Below are positions 34,977-45,073 of a DNA stretch of 46,187 nucleotides, piece after piece. Where the stretch lies: assembly GCA_021372695.1 (NCBI GenBank), contig JAJFTY010000112.1:1-46187 (forward strand), read 5' to 3'. A model generated the notes under the pieces. That model saw nothing but the letters and a program-made list of their open reading frames with translations. It ran no database searches and had not been told where the DNA came from. This DNA is from Deltaproteobacteria bacterium. Lineage in GTDB: Bacteria; Desulfobacterota; Syntrophia; Syntrophales; UBA5619. Positions within the stretch are counted from its first letter, which is position 1. Every line of letters starts with the position of its first letter. A program made the translations under genes and the position numbers.

Positions 34977-35548
34977 GCTTTATTATTGACCAGATCGACC
35001 AACTGCTTCAGTATTCTCGCGGTCGCTCCCCAGATGACCTTATCCCGGTACCTGAAGAAACTTGCCTTGCCCGTCACTCCTTCAAAGCTGCGGGTCTCCT
35101 CCCAGTAATTGCCTTCGCCGGCGAGCGCCGACAAGGGCACCTCGACGAGTTCATCGATCTCATGCCGATTGACCTTGAATGGGTAAGGATAGGGAATGAT
35201 GCCCACGAAGGGCGTGATGAGGAAGTTGCTGGTGAGGGTTCCCGTGCTGTCGAGTTCCCCCAGCACCTCCACATCTTCCGGACGTATGCCGACCTCTTCG
35301 CGGGCCTCGCGCAGGGCCGTGGCTTCCAGACTGCTATCCCCATCGTGAGGCGACCCGCCGGGGAAGCAGATCTGTCCTTTATGGTATTCCAGCTCCTCCG
35401 TCCTCTTGGTCAGCAGGACACGGTATTCCCCATCTTTCTCATAGAGGGGAATGAGCACGGCGGACGGGCGCGCCGGCTTATCCGAAAAAAGGATAATTTC
35501 TTTCTCGCGCCCGGCGAGTATCCGCTTGATCTCGTTTCTTCCAATCAT
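34973..35548 (-). CDS. Nudix hydrolase, CoA pyrophosphatase type
   Basis: A 191-residue Nudix hydrolase likely to cleave CoA or its derivatives to 4'-phosphopantetheine and 3',5'-ADP. The combined CoAse/Nudix signature reads CFPGGSPHDGDSSLEATAL then REAREEVGI (about residues 65-92), with the catalytic REVGI-type helix intact; the preceding LLTKRTEELEYHKGQI is also typical of the NudL branch. The start at 35548 is chosen because it overlaps the aldo/keto reductase stop by 4 bp; a start at 35560 is possible. The two genes form a coupled pair. Confidence 0.88.
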   Translation of the reverse strand: MIGRNEIKRILAGREKEIILFSDKPARPSAVLIPLYEKDGEYRVLLTKRTEELEYHKGQICFPGGSPHDGDSSLEATALREAREEVGIRPEDVEVLGELDSTGTLTSNFLITPFVGIIPYPYPFKVNRHEIDELVEVPLSALAGEGNYWEETRSFEGVTGKASFFRYRDKVIWGATARILKQLVDLVNNKA

Positions 35549-36984
35549 GGATCCGTCCAAGGGTCGACCAGGAAGGAAGGGCTCTCTGCCGTCGCTCCCG
35601 CCGCATCGACTGCACGCACGCGGTAGCTGTGGCTCCCCGGTAGCTGCCCCTCGGGAAAGAAATCGTCATAGCAGAACCGCCGTGAGGTGAATTGCGGTGT
35701 ATGGGGGATGGTTCCCACCACATCGCCATCGCGGAGCACGTCATACCGCTCGATGGGCATCGCCCCGGCATAGGAGGTGTCCCACGTCACGCGGACTGCC
35801 ACGCGGCCCATGATCGCGGAACTGTCCGGCTCGGCGCCGACGTTCCGCGGCGGCGTGAGACCCAGGGCCCGGCGCTGGAAGTAATCGTTTGCCTGATGCT
35901 TACCCGCCCTGGTGACCCGGGCCTCGATCGCCGCCATCGCCTGCTCGTCAAGCGGCTCTTCGAACTGAGCGTCCACGAGATTCCGGGTGAGCTGGCACTT
36001 TTCGTCGTCCTCATCGATATGCCCGATGCCGACGATGATCGTGCTGATCCCCCGGACGGAAAGGGCGTAGCGGATCAGCTCCGCACTCGGCAGCTCGGGC
36101 GATCCCACCTCGTAATAGACGTGATCGGCGCGGTCGGAGAACTGGGCCGGCTTGTGGTAGTAGGCCGCATCGGCAAAGACCTTCATCCCGATCACCCCCA
36201 TGTCGGCCGCCGCGGCCGCCGCGATGGCGTTGAACCGGTGGGCCATGTGTTTGCCGTCGCCGGGGTTCATGGTCACGAGCAGCGTGTCGATGACCCGGCG
36301 GTGGTCCCGCTGGATGGCGTACATATGGGCCGCCGAGTTCCAATGTCCGGTGATGCCGATGTGTCGGATGAGTCTCTCCTTCCGCGGATTGCAGCCGGTG
36401 CGGTTGGTCCCCTCCCGGAGGTCGACCATGGCCGCGAGCGCGCCCATCCACTCCCGCTCCGGCCGTGGGTCGTCGAACCCTTCGAAGAGCATGTCGATCT
36501 CATCCATCGTGTTGATGTTGTGGAACTGCACGCAGTCCAGACAGGCCCCATCCGGATAGCCCCCCCTGCCGTCGCCGAACAGCAGGCTGAGGGAGCGGCG
36601 GACATCGTCGACGGCGGTCGAAACTTGAAAGCCGTCGAGCATCCCTTCGCTGAAGTCGGTCCGGAAACGCTCACCGGCCGGACGGCGCGCCGTGCGAATG
36701 TGGGTCTTTGTCGCCACATAGATCAGACCGCGTGCGGCAGGGTCGTAATGGGACGCCGACGGTGAAAGCCCCAGACGGCGGAAGGCTTCGCCGAAGTTCT
36801 TCTGGCTCGGTCCGTAGATGTTGGATGTGTCCACGTAGTTGATGCCGAGCCGGTAGGCCTTTTCGATGATGGCGATGGGGTCCACTCCTTCGGCAGTCCA
36901 CTGGATCGACGCCTGCCCGCCGAGGCCCAGCGTCGTCACCTGCCGCTCGGTGCGGCCCAGTCTGCGGGTGATGAGTCGTCTCAT
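35545..36984 (-). CDS. Aldo/keto reductase with C-terminal fibronectin-III-like domain
   Basis: A 479-residue protein. Residues ~1-365 form an aldo/keto reductase TIM barrel with the tetrad Asp52 and Tyr57 (DTSNIYG), Lys93 (VATKTHI) and His155 (VQFHNI), so NAD(P)H-dependent carbonyl reduction is expected. Residues ~378-474 form a beta-rich domain with the fibronectin-III pattern (VRVTWDTS, IERYDVLRDGDVVGTI, HSYRVRAVDAAG). No signal peptide is visible, so a cytoplasmic FN3 domain is unusual. GAGGAGG precedes the ATG. The gene has its own promoter and is coupled to the Nudix gene. Confidence 0.88.
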   Translation of the reverse strand: MRRLITRRLGRTERQVTTLGLGGQASIQWTAEGVDPIAIIEKAYRLGINYVDTSNIYGPSQKNFGEAFRRLGLSPSASHYDPAARGLIYVATKTHIRTARRPAGERFRTDFSEGMLDGFQVSTAVDDVRRSLSLLFGDGRGGYPDGACLDCVQFHNINTMDEIDMLFEGFDDPRPEREWMGALAAMVDLREGTNRTGCNPRKERLIRHIGITGHWNSAAHMYAIQRDHRRVIDTLLVTMNPGDGKHMAHRFNAIAAAAAADMGVIGMKVFADAAYYHKPAQFSDRADHVYYEVGSPELPSAELIRYALSVRGISTIIVGIGHIDEDDEKCQLTRNLVDAQFEEPLDEQAMAAIEARVTRAGKHQANDYFQRRALGLTPPRNVGAEPDSSAIMGRVAVRVTWDTSYAGAMPIERYDVLRDGDVVGTIPHTPQFTSRRFCYDDFFPEGQLPGSHSYRVRAVDAAGATAESPSFLVDPWTDP

Positions 36985-37042
36985 TTCCGTGCCTCCTCAC
37001 GCATTGCCGGCTGTCACGATATCAGGTGTCGACGGCGAGATC

Positions 37043-37071
37043 ATTGTATGGCCGCCTTTCTGAATCGTCAA
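37043..37071 (-). promoter_or_regulatory. Promoter of the aldo/keto reductase-Nudix pair
   Basis: On the - strand, TTGACG (37071-37066), a 17-bp spacer and TACAAT (37048-37043). It lies 59 bp before the start codon. The rest of the gap to the efflux operon shows nothing else. Confidence 0.7.
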
Positions 37072-37138
37072 CCTCCGCTTAAACGTCGACATCGTGTTGG
37101 TTTCTTCCATTCGCAACCGGGGATGCCGAAACAGCCGC

Positions 37139-38587
37139 TCACTTTGCCGATTCGATCAGGACCGCCCCTTGACCGGGGGAAGCGGCCATTTTTTCGACTT
37201 CGACGACCCACCCCCCTCCCATGGCCTTGTAGAGATTGATCAGCGCTTGGAAGAGCGCTCCCTGCGTCTGTGAATAGGCCAGCTGCGCGTCGAAGAGACT
37301 CCGGTCGGCGTCCAGCACCGCGATGTAACTCGTATAACCGTTGTCATAGGTGAGCCTTGCCGTGCGCGCATACTCCCGCAACGACTCCACCTGTCTTTTT
37401 TGTAGCCCGAGCTGTTCTCGCGTGCGCCGTTGATCCACCAGGGAATCCTCCACATCGCGGAAGGCACCCTGGATCGCCTTTTGATACCGGAGGAGAGCCT
37501 CGTCGCGGAAGGCTTCGACGGCCTTGATCTCGCCGGCGATCGATCCGCCGGTGAAGATCGGCTGCGTCATGGGAATCGCCCAGTTCCACATACGGGACGG
37601 CCCCCTGAAGAGTTGGGACAGGCTCGTGCTTTCCCAGCCGAACATACCCGTGAGAGAGATCGTTGGGAAATACCGGGCCCGGGCGATCCCGATCTGGGCG
37701 TTGGCCGATATGAGATCCTGCTCGGCCTGCCGGATGTCCGGACGCCTCGCCAGGAGGTCCGATGGCAGCCCGGCAGGGACAGCCGGCAGGCCGAGCTCAT
37801 CCAGCGTCTTCCCCCGCGTGATCGCCCCGGGATTGCGGCCGATCAGGATGCTCAAGGCATTCTCCTGTTGGGCGATACCCTTCTCAAGAGCAGGGATGGC
37901 GGCAAGGCCGCGCTCATACTCCGACTTGACCTGGCTCAGTTCGAGCTGGGAGACGAACCCCTCGTTGAAACGCAGCGAAAAAATCCTGTACGATTCCACG
38001 CGGCTCATCGCCGTGTCCCTTGCGATCCACAACTGCCGGTCCAGGCTGCGGAGATTGATGTATGCCGACGCCACGGAGGAGACCAAGGAGAGGATGACGC
38101 CCCTGCGCCCCTCTTCGGTGCTGAGCAGATCCGCGCGCGCGGCCTCGGTCCCGCGCCGCAGCTTTCCCCAGAGATCGATCTCCCAGTTGGCGAAGATTGA
38201 CCCCTGGTAGAGTTCGACGGGGTTCTCCACCGTGGAAGGAAGGGGCACCTGCCCCCTCTCCGTGTTGCGCCGCCGTTCTGCACTGGCGCCGGCTCCGACC
38301 GTCGGCCAGAGGGCGGCCCTGGCCACTTCATACCGCCCCTGCAGTTCTGCCAGCCTGGATGCGGCAATCTTGATGTCCAGGTTCTCTTTCAGCGCGATTT
38401 CGATCAGACGGTTCAGAACCGGGTCTTCAAACTGCTGCCACCAGAGGGTGTCGATGATCTCCCTGGCCTCTTTCTCCTCGAACCGCCATGTTGGCGGCGC
38501 ATCCACGGAAGGTCGCCGGTAATCGGGGCCCAGCATGCAACCGCCGAGCGCAAGGCCGAGCAGCGTAAAAGCGGCGATTCTGCGCAT
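37139..38587 (-). CDS. Outer-membrane efflux lipoprotein (OprM/NodT type)
   Basis: A 482-residue outer-membrane factor forming the trimeric exit duct of the efflux pump. The N-terminus is a lipoprotein signal with lipobox LGGC (Cys at residue ~16), followed by the usual LGPDYRRP. Two OEP repeats each contain long helices (about residues 60-240 and 265-460). The start at 38587 overlaps the RND gene stop by one base (TGATG), so translation is coupled; the longer open frame is a shadow of the RND gene. It is the third gene of the mfp-rnd-omf operon. Confidence 0.95.
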   Translation of the reverse strand: MRRIAAFTLLGLALGGCMLGPDYRRPSVDAPPTWRFEEKEAREIIDTLWWQQFEDPVLNRLIEIALKENLDIKIAASRLAELQGRYEVARAALWPTVGAGASAERRRNTERGQVPLPSTVENPVELYQGSIFANWEIDLWGKLRRGTEAARADLLSTEEGRRGVILSLVSSVASAYINLRSLDRQLWIARDTAMSRVESYRIFSLRFNEGFVSQLELSQVKSEYERGLAAIPALEKGIAQQENALSILIGRNPGAITRGKTLDELGLPAVPAGLPSDLLARRPDIRQAEQDLISANAQIGIARARYFPTISLTGMFGWESTSLSQLFRGPSRMWNWAIPMTQPIFTGGSIAGEIKAVEAFRDEALLRYQKAIQGAFRDVEDSLVDQRRTREQLGLQKRQVESLREYARTARLTYDNGYTSYIAVLDADRSLFDAQLAYSQTQGALFQALINLYKAMGGGWVVEVEKMAASPGQGAVLIESAK

Positions 38588-41500
38588 CACTCGCCCCCTC
38601 CTCCCGGGCCGATCTCGTGCGAAGCCTCCCCAGCGGCTTTGCCGCGATCGGCAACAGGCGCCGCTTTCCCGCGGCTGAACCGGACGACCACGTAGAACAT
38701 CATGGGAATCAGGAAGACGGCAATGCCGGTTGCGGAAAGCATGCCGCCGATCACACCGGTTCCCATCACCTCCCTGGCAAAGGCGCCGGACCCCGTGGCC
38801 GTGGCCAGCGGCAGGCACCCCATGATGAAGGCAAACGACGTCATCAGGATCGGCCGGAGCCGGAGGCGGGCTCCAGTCAGCGCCGCATCCTGGAGATCCT
38901 TCCCCTTCTCATATTCATCCTTGGCGAACTCGACAATCAGGATCGCATTCTTCGCGGCAAGTCCGATCAGGACGATCAGCCCGATCTGTGCGTAGATGCC
39001 GAACTGCATCTCCCTGAACGAGAGAAAGGCAAAGGAGCCGAAAACGGCGACCGGCGTGCTGAACAGGACGCTCAGCGGCAGGGACCAGCTTTCATACAGG
39101 GCGGCGAGGATGAGATAGACGAACAGAAGCGAAAGGGAAAATACCGCCGCCGGGGGGACGCCCTGCTGCGCCACTTTTTCCTGAAAGGACATGCCGAGGT
39201 AGTCAAACCCCATCCCCGCCGGCATCGTCTCGGCGAAGACCTGCTCCAGCGCCTTCATCGCCTGGGCCGAACTGTAGCCGAGTTTGGCCGTAGCGTTGAT
39301 CTGGGCCGACCGGTAGAGGTTGTACCGCATCGTGAACTCCGGGCCCGTCCGCCGCTCGATCCTGGTCACCGCATCGATCGGCACGGGGTCGCCGTTGGCA
39401 TTGCGCACATAGAACTGGCCGAGCTGTTTGACGTCCGTCCGGAAGTCGCCCTCCGCTTCCACGTAAACCTGCCACTGCCTTCCAAACCGGTTGAAGTAGT
39501 TTACGAACTGTCCTCCCATGAAGGCCTGGAGCGTGCCGTATACCTGTCCGAGATCCACACCCTGGCTGATGACCTTGTCGCGGTCGACGGAAACGAAGTA
39601 CTGCGGCACGGCGGGCAGGAGGGTCGTCGTGACTCTGGCCAGTTCCGGACGCTTCCGGGCGGCAGCCAGGAAGGCATCGGTATTCTCGGCGAGGAATTGG
39701 ACATCCCGGCCGGAGCGGTCCTGGAGAATGAATGTCACCCCTCCCGCGGTGCCGACGCCCTGGATGGCCGGCGGCGAAAAGGCAAACGCGGTGCATTGGG
39801 GGAGCTGCCCGAGTTCACGGTTGAGCCGGGCGATGATGCCCGATGCCCACTCTTCCCGGCTCTTCCGCTCGTCCCACTCCTTGAGCCGGATGAAGAAGAA
39901 GCCGCTGTAGGTGTTGCGCACGTAGCTCAGGAGGTTGAAGCCGACGACGGTCGTGCAGTATTCCACGCCCGGGGTGTTCATCACGATCCGCTCCACGAGC
40001 CTGCCCACCTCGGAAGTGCGCTGGAGCGAAGCGGCGTTGGGAAGCTGGATGACGGCGTAGACATACCCCTGATCCTCCTCCGGCAGAAAACCGCCCGGAA
40101 GCCGTTTGCCCAAGAGCGCCATTCCGGCGGTCAGCACGGCCAGGATGACGAACCCGATCACCGCCTTTTGGATGACGACGCGGGAGATGCCGACATAGCC
40201 TTCGGTCGCACGCCTGAAAACACGGTTGAAGCTCCGATAGAACCACTCCAGCGGGCCGACCGCCTCCCTCTTCGGCTTCAGCAGGATCGAGCAGAGCGCG
40301 GGGCTGAGCGTGAGCGCGTTGAATGCGGAGAGGAGCACCGAGATGGCGATGGTGACGGCAAACTGGGTGTAGAGCCGTCCGGTAATCCCGGGGATGAAGA
40401 CGGTGGGGAGGAACACCGCGGCCAGGACCAGGCCGATGGCGACCACCGGGCCGGAGACTTCCTCCATCGCCCGGAGGGATGCGTCCCCGGGAGACATTCC
40501 CTCTTCGATGTGGCGCTGGACGGCTTCGACGACGACGATGGCGTCGTCGACCACCAGCCCGATCGCCACGACCATCCCCATCAGTGCGATCGGGTTGATC
40601 GAAAAGTCCAGGAGCGGGAAAAAGGCGAAGGTGCCGATGAGCGACACGGGCACCGCGATGATCGGGATCAGCGTCGCCCGCCACCCCTGGAGAAAAACGA
40701 ATACGACCAAGACCACCAGGAGCAGCGCGATGCCGAGGGTCAGGACGATCTCGTGGAGCCCCGCCCGGACCGAGCGGGTGGTGTCGAGGGCGATCCCGTA
40801 GTCGAGATCGGCCGGAAAGGTCTCCTTCAGCCTGTCCATCACTTTTCGGACGCCGTCGACGGCCTGTATCGCGTTCGTCCCGGGAAGCTGGTAGAGTGCC
40901 AGGATCCCCGACGGCTTGCCGTTGAACCGTCCCTGGATGTTGTAGTCCTGGGCGCCCAATTCGAGGCGGGCCACATCCTTGAGGCGGACGAGCGATCCAC
41001 CGGGATTGGCTCTGAGGACGATTTCGCCGAACTGTTCGGGGGTGGAGAGCCGCCCCTGGGCCCGGATCGCATAGGTGAACTCCTGCCCCGGGGGCGAGGG
41101 CTCGCTGCCGACCTGACCGGCGGGGTTCACCGTATTCTGCTTCTGGAGGGCATCGACGATCTCGGGGATGGTGATGTTGAGGTTGGCCAGGATGTCGGGC
41201 CGCACCCAGCAGCGCATCGCGTACTGGCCGGCGCCGAAGACCGCCACACTGGCAATGCCCCTCACCCTGGTCAGCTGGTCGACGATGTTGATGTAGGCGT
41301 AGTTGGCCAGGAACGTGGCGTCATAGGTTCCCTTGGGGGAATTGAGGGAGATCAGCATCAGCGGGGCGGAAAGAGCCTTCTGGACCGTCACGCCGAAGTT
41401 TCGGACCTCGATCGGAAGCTGCCGCTCCGCCTGGGACTCCCGCAACTGGGTGAGCACCTGGTCTGTGTTCGGATCGCTCTTGACGTCGAAGTTGACCGTC

Positions 41501-41769
41501 ATCCGCATCAGCCCGTTGTTCGGGTTGAGCGAGAACATGTAGTTCATGCTGTCCACGCCGCTGATCTGCTGTTCGAGGGGGGTGGCCACCGACTCCTCGA
41601 TCGCCAGCGCGTCGGCTCCGACGTACGTGGCTTGGATCAGGATTTCAGGCGGGACGATGTTGGGATACTGCGCAACCGGTAGGCCCAGCGCCGAGACGAT
41701 GCCGACCACGACCGTCACGATCGCGATCACCATGGCCACGATGGGGCGCCTGATGAAGAAGCGGTACAT
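38587..41769 (-). CDS. RND multidrug efflux pump inner-membrane subunit (AcrB/MexB, HAE1 family)
   Basis: A 1060-residue proton-driven RND transporter. It has twelve expected membrane helices and two large periplasmic loops. The proton-relay residues are present: the Asp-Asp pair in [13 protein letters not shown] (TM4) and Lys in [13 protein letters not shown] (TM10). The N-terminus [13 protein letters not shown] and [19 protein letters not shown] are typical of HAE1 pumps for hydrophobic drugs and bile salts. It begins 4 bp after the adaptor gene and ends coupled to the outer-membrane gene. The 1021-residue open frame on the other strand is a shadow. Confidence 0.97.
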   Translation of the reverse strand: MYRFFIRRPIVAMVIAIVTVVVGIVSALGLPVAQYPNIVPPEILIQATYVGADALAIEESVATPLEQQISGVDSMNYMFSLNPNNGLMRMTVNFDVKSDPNTDQVLTQLRESQAERQLPIEVRNFGVTVQKALSAPLMLISLNSPKGTYDATFLANYAYINIVDQLTRVRGIASVAVFGAGQYAMRCWVRPDILANLNITIPEIVDALQKQNTVNPAGQVGSEPSPPGQEFTYAIRAQGRLSTPEQFGEIVLRANPGGSLVRLKDVARLELGAQDYNIQGRFNGKPSGILALYQLPGTNAIQAVDGVRKVMDRLKETFPADLDYGIALDTTRSVRAGLHEIVLTLGIALLLVVLVVFVFLQGWRATLIPIIAVPVSLIGTFAFFPLLDFSINPIALMGMVVAIGLVVDDAIVVVEAVQRHIEEGMSPGDASLRAMEEVSGPVVAIGLVLAAVFLPTVFIPGITGRLYTQFAVTIAISVLLSAFNALTLSPALCSILLKPKREAVGPLEWFYRSFNRVFRRATEGYVGISRVVIQKAVIGFVILAVLTAGMALLGKRLPGGFLPEEDQGYVYAVIQLPNAASLQRTSEVGRLVERIVMNTPGVEYCTTVVGFNLLSYVRNTYSGFFFIRLKEWDERKSREEWASGIIARLNRELGQLPQCTAFAFSPPAIQGVGTAGGVTFILQDRSGRDVQFLAENTDAFLAAARKRPELARVTTTLLPAVPQYFVSVDRDKVISQGVDLGQVYGTLQAFMGGQFVNYFNRFGRQWQVYVEAEGDFRTDVKQLGQFYVRNANGDPVPIDAVTRIERRTGPEFTMRYNLYRSAQINATAKLGYSSAQAMKALEQVFAETMPAGMGFDYLGMSFQEKVAQQGVPPAAVFSLSLLFVYLILAALYESWSLPLSVLFSTPVAVFGSFAFLSFREMQFGIYAQIGLIVLIGLAAKNAILIVEFAKDEYEKGKDLQDAALTGARLRLRPILMTSFAFIMGCLPLATATGSGAFAREVMGTGVIGGMLSATGIAVFLIPMMFYVVVRFSRGKAAPVADRGKAAGEASHEIGPGGGGE

Positions 41770-41773
41770 GGGG

Positions 41774-42997
41774 CTACCTTCCCGCCGGCCCGGTCGGGCG
41801 CCGAGGTTTCCGGGAGGTGCCCGGATCGGCGGCGGGCAGGGCGAAGGGCTCCGGGGTCACGGCCATCCCCTGTTTCACCTTACCTCCCCCTTCGGCCAGA
41901 ACCCGCTCACCGGGCTTGAGGCCGCTTTCGATCAGCCAGAGGGAGCCCATGCGCTCGCCCATCGCCACGTGCCTCAGATCCACGCGGTTGTCGGTTCCGG
42001 CCACGGCCACCTGATAGCTGCCCTGGAGTTCCGTGACCGCCCGCTGGGGGATCAGCAGCGCCCCCTTTCGTATCCCGCTCTGGACGCGGACCCGCACGAA
42101 CTGGCCGGGCCGGAGAAGATAGCGGGGATTCGGAAAGATGGCCTGGACCCGGAGCGTTCCCGTCCTCACGTCGATCTGACGGTCGAACGCGGCGAACTTC
42201 CCTTTGAACGGGTAGGAAGATCCGTCGCCCAGGATCAACTCGATGTCCAGCTTTCTCGCCTGTTCGAGACCTTCGGCCTCGGAGCGGAACGGTTTCATGA
42301 AATCCAGGTAGGCCTGCTCATTGACGGTGTAATAGACCTTGATCGGGTGGATCGTCGATACCGTGGTCAGCTCTCCTCCCTGAGAAGGGCCGACCAGATC
42401 CCCCACCTGCGCCCTCGCGATGCCGGCCATGCCATCGATGGGAGAGATCACGCGGGCAAAACCGAGGTCCAGCCTCGCCTTTTCAACGACGGCGCGGGCC
42501 GCGACGACGGCCGCACTGGCTGACCGCTCCGCTCCGGTTGCGTCATCCAGGTCCTTTGGGCTCAGGGCGTTCTGTTCGGCGAGCCTTCTGACCCTGGCCA
42601 GAGTCGCCCGGGCATTCTCCTGTTGCGCTTCCAACTGCGCCAGGGTGCCCATCGCCTGATCCAGGGTCTGCTGGAAAGGCCGGGGATCGATCTCGAACAG
42701 AACGTCATCTTTTTTGACGAGATCGCCTTCCGTGTAGGCCTGTTTGATCAGATAGCCCGTGACCTGGGCGCGAATCGCCGCGTTTACGAGCCCGTCCGTC
42801 GAACCGACCCACTCATGGACGATCGGTACGTCCTTTTTGATCACCTCCAGGACTTCGACCACCTGGGGAGCGACCGCTTCCGCGGGTTTCTCCTTCTGGC
42901 AGGCGCACGGAAGAACCATCAGAAGTCCGATGAAAACAAACACCCACCGGTAATGGAGGAGAGCGGAAATATCTTTTTTTTCTTCCCGGTTATTCAT
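41774..42997 (-). CDS. RND efflux periplasmic adaptor (AcrA/MexA family)
   Basis: A 407-residue membrane fusion protein linking the RND pump to the outer-membrane channel. A hydrophobic N-terminal segment (residues ~17-33) ends in a cysteine cluster, LPCAC, possibly a non-canonical lipoprotein site. It is followed by the lipoyl/hairpin region ([20 protein letters not shown]), an alpha-helical hairpin (about 105-160), and the beta-barrel and membrane-proximal domains. A Pro/Arg-rich tail closes it. The start ATG 42997 has GGACGGAG upstream; an ATG at 43024 is an alternative. It is the first gene of the efflux operon. Confidence 0.94.
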   Translation of the reverse strand: MNNREEKKDISALLHYRWVFVFIGLLMVLPCACQKEKPAEAVAPQVVEVLEVIKKDVPIVHEWVGSTDGLVNAAIRAQVTGYLIKQAYTEGDLVKKDDVLFEIDPRPFQQTLDQAMGTLAQLEAQQENARATLARVRRLAEQNALSPKDLDDATGAERSASAAVVAARAVVEKARLDLGFARVISPIDGMAGIARAQVGDLVGPSQGGELTTVSTIHPIKVYYTVNEQAYLDFMKPFRSEAEGLEQARKLDIELILGDGSSYPFKGKFAAFDRQIDVRTGTLRVQAIFPNPRYLLRPGQFVRVRVQSGIRKGALLIPQRAVTELQGSYQVAVAGTDNRVDLRHVAMGERMGSLWLIESGLKPGERVLAEGGGKVKQGMAVTPEPFALPAADPGTSRKPRRPTGPAGR

Positions 42998-43156
42998 CTC
43001 CGTCCTCGTACGGCCAAAGGGCATAACGACTTCACACTCACCGATCTTCGCTGTCAGGCATTCTGCGGACCGTCCCCAAGGCACCCGTCGGCGGCCGGCT
43101 GACAGCGTCGATCCGGTCAGCGAAGAGCAGGGGGATCTCTTTAACGTAATGGTATG

Positions 43157-43196
43157 ATTACTTTCTTAGTAATGCACAGGCGTTCCCATCGTTCAA
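43157..43196 (-). promoter_or_regulatory. Putative promoter and operator of the efflux operon
   Basis: On the - strand, TTGAAC (43196-43191), a 17-bp spacer and ATTACT (43173-43168). An inverted repeat ATTACT-TTCTT-AGTAAT (43157-43173) covers the -10, a position suited to a TetR-type repressor site. No regulator gene is in the window. The rest of 42998-43370 holds only a GC-rich hairpin. Confidence 0.5.
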
Positions 43197-43331
43197 TGAG
43201 AATCGAGTGGAGGCTTATTGATAAGTGAAAGCTCCGATTGCAGGTGGGCGAGCCTCCCGGCCGAAACGATTAACCGCCAGGAGGCCCAGGTTTTGCTCAA
43301 CGAGGAGGGGCGTCGGAGTCAGGATTCTGCG

Positions 43332-43352
43332 GGCCGGCCACTTCGGCCGGCC
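43332..43352. terminator. GC-rich hairpin downstream of the universal stress gene
   Basis: GGCCGGCC (43332-43339), ACTTC loop, GGCCGGCC (43345-43352). It lies just past the universal stress protein stop on the - strand. It has no T run, so it may be a message-stabilising end or a weak terminator. Confidence 0.5.
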
Positions 43353-43370
43353 TGGCGTACATCCGGGGCC

Positions 43371-43844
43371 TTACACGCGGCAAGCCTCCGGCCGGATCAG
43401 CATCACCGGTACATTTGACTCATGCAGAACCTTGAGCGCCACACTGCCCAGCATCATCTTCTTCATGCCGGTGTACCCATGGGTGGCGATGACGATCAGA
43501 TCCATCCCATTCTTCTCGGCATAATCGGTGATGGTGGAGGCAGGCTTGTTGGACTCGATGGTTTCCGTCGTGACCTTGATCCCCTCGGAAGCGAGACGGG
43601 ATTGCACTCCGGCCAGATAGCTTCGGGATTTTTCCATGAACGATTTCACAAAGGCGGCATAGTCAAACGCGATCGGATAAACATCCTGCCCCATGCCCAA
43701 TTCCCGCCAGGGAAGTTCAACGACGACGGCATTCAGCAGGACAACTTCCCCGGCGTTTCCGTCCTGAAAAAGCTTTTTTACATGGTTCAGAGCACATTCG
43801 GCCAATTCCGAGCCGTCCAGGGGCACCAATATCTTCCGGTACAT
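43371..43844 (-). CDS. Universal stress protein (UspA family)
   Basis: A 157-residue single-domain Usp. The N-terminus YRKILVPLDGSELAECAL and the C-terminal nucleotide loop THGYTGMKKMMLGSVALKVL (Gly-x2-Gly ... Gly-Ser) indicate an ATP-binding type. The insertion around ELPWRELGMGQDVYPIAFDY is longer than in minimal members. AGGAGA precedes the ATG. It is transcribed alone from a near-consensus promoter and is transcribed towards the efflux promoter region. Confidence 0.95.
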   Translation of the reverse strand: MYRKILVPLDGSELAECALNHVKKLFQDGNAGEVVLLNAVVVELPWRELGMGQDVYPIAFDYAAFVKSFMEKSRSYLAGVQSRLASEGIKVTTETIESNKPASTITDYAEKNGMDLIVIATHGYTGMKKMMLGSVALKVLHESNVPVMLIRPEACRV

Positions 43845-43952
43845 GATTCTCCTCCATTTCTCATCCGAATTACTTTTGTACGCCGCGGGCGAACCTCACC
43901 CGCATCTCCTCAAAAAGGATTGAATTGATGATGAATTCTCCTTTTGGGGTTC

Positions 43953-43981
43953 AATATAAGAAGGAGCATCGCCTATGTCAA
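43953..43981 (-). promoter_or_regulatory. Promoter of the universal stress gene
   Basis: On the - strand, TTGACA (43981-43976), a 17-bp spacer and TATATT (43958-43953), near-consensus. It gives a leader of about 100 nt. The short gap before the kinase gene holds nothing else. Confidence 0.8.
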
Positions 43982-44042
43982 TGCCGGTGCGGCAAAAAAG
44001 GGAGGATCTTGATCGATCACCGCGTGGAGACACTTCAATCCA

Positions 44043-44936
44043 TCAGTTCAGATCGTGCAGGAACCTCTCCACCTCGGCGCCTTCCGGAATTCCGATCCGC
44101 GCCCCCAGCCGGGTGCAACTCAGGGCGGCCGCGGCGCTCGCATAGCGCAGCGCTTCGCCCCACTCCCTGCCGACGGCAATGGAGCCGGCGAAAGCCCCAT
44201 GAAAGACGTCACCGGCACCGGTGGTGTCCTCCGCTGTCACCGGAAAGGCCGGGAGCGAACCTGCGCCGTCCGGATTCCTCCAGATCAGCCCCTCCCGCCC
44301 GAGGGTGATCACGACAGAGCCGTTGCGTCTGATCAGCTCTTCCATGGCCAGTCGCGGCGAAGACGTTCCGGCGAATTGGCGGGCGAATGTCTCCGAGCAG
44401 ACCAGATAGTCGACTTTGTCGAACAACCGGGACGTGCCCCTGTTCCATGAGCCCGCGTCGAGAACGGTCTTGATCCCGAGGACGCGGGCGTGATCGAGCA
44501 GTGAAACCGAGAGCTCCGGTTCATGCCCGTCGAAGAGAATCACCCGCGGGCGGATGTCCGTAAAATCAACCGCTCCAGGGGAAAGGACCGATTCAGCGGA
44601 ACGGAAATTGACGAGGGATTTTTCGCCCGAAGGCTTAACCCAGACACTGGAAATCGGGGTCGGGTGTTCGCCCCGGACCACGAGCCGCGTGTCGACGCCT
44701 GCCGATTTCAGCTCCTGAAGATGAAGCCCGCCGAACAGATCCGCTCCCAGATAACCGGCAAAAGCCGATCTAAGCCCCATGCGGGCCACCATGATGGCTG
44801 CGTTGGCGGCGGGCCCGCCGCCGCAGCGTACGAAGGATTCGGCCACGGCCTTCTCATCGGCCCCGGGATGATGATCCACCCGGAAGACCAGATCGTAAGA
44901 TGTCGCCCCCACGCACAGGACATCGAAATCGGGCAT
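44043..44936 (-). CDS. PfkB-family carbohydrate kinase (ribokinase-like)
   Basis: A 297-residue sugar or nucleoside kinase of the PfkB family. The N-terminal signature is FVRCGGGPAANAAIMVARMG (about residues 36-55). The C-terminal signature is DTTGAGDVFHGAFAGSIA, whose Asp in GAGD is the catalytic base. The start ATG 44936 has GGAGG 8 bp upstream; a longer open frame is not supported. The phosphate acceptor cannot be read from sequence. It lies 137 bp downstream of a dehydrogenase-like gene on the same strand, with a hairpin in between. Confidence 0.93.
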   Translation of the reverse strand: MPDFDVLCVGATSYDLVFRVDHHPGADEKAVAESFVRCGGGPAANAAIMVARMGLRSAFAGYLGADLFGGLHLQELKSAGVDTRLVVRGEHPTPISSVWVKPSGEKSLVNFRSAESVLSPGAVDFTDIRPRVILFDGHEPELSVSLLDHARVLGIKTVLDAGSWNRGTSRLFDKVDYLVCSETFARQFAGTSSPRLAMEELIRRNGSVVITLGREGLIWRNPDGAGSLPAFPVTAEDTTGAGDVFHGAFAGSIAVGREWGEALRYASAAAALSCTRLGARIGIPEGAEVERFLHDLN

Positions 44937-44976
44937 ATCAAAACCTCCCTCGACAGGTTGCCGACCCAAGGTGCAA

Positions 44977-44999
44977 CCCGCAAGCCTTGCCCTTGCGGG
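44977..44999 (-). terminator. Hairpin between the dehydrogenase-like and kinase genes
   Basis: CCCGCAAG (44977-44984) and CTTGCGGG (44992-44999) form an 8-bp stem with a 7-base loop. No T run follows on the - strand, so it may attenuate rather than end transcription into the kinase gene. Confidence 0.45.
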
Positions 45000-45073
45000 G
45001 CCGGGGACCGCCGAATAGGCAGCACGGCCGGACAGGCCGAACCCGCCGCAGGATGGATGGAGAAAGACCCGGG

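Noticed and set aside
38617..41682. 1021-residue open frame on the + strand
   Set aside because: It is exactly antisense to the RND pump gene, has Arg/Asp/Gly/His-rich composition and no recognisable domain. High GC keeps the opposite strand open.
43925..44308. 127-residue frame on the + strand
   Set aside because: Most of it is antisense to the PfkB kinase gene, with Arg/Pro-rich shadow composition. The unique first 35 codons overlap the promoter of the universal stress gene.
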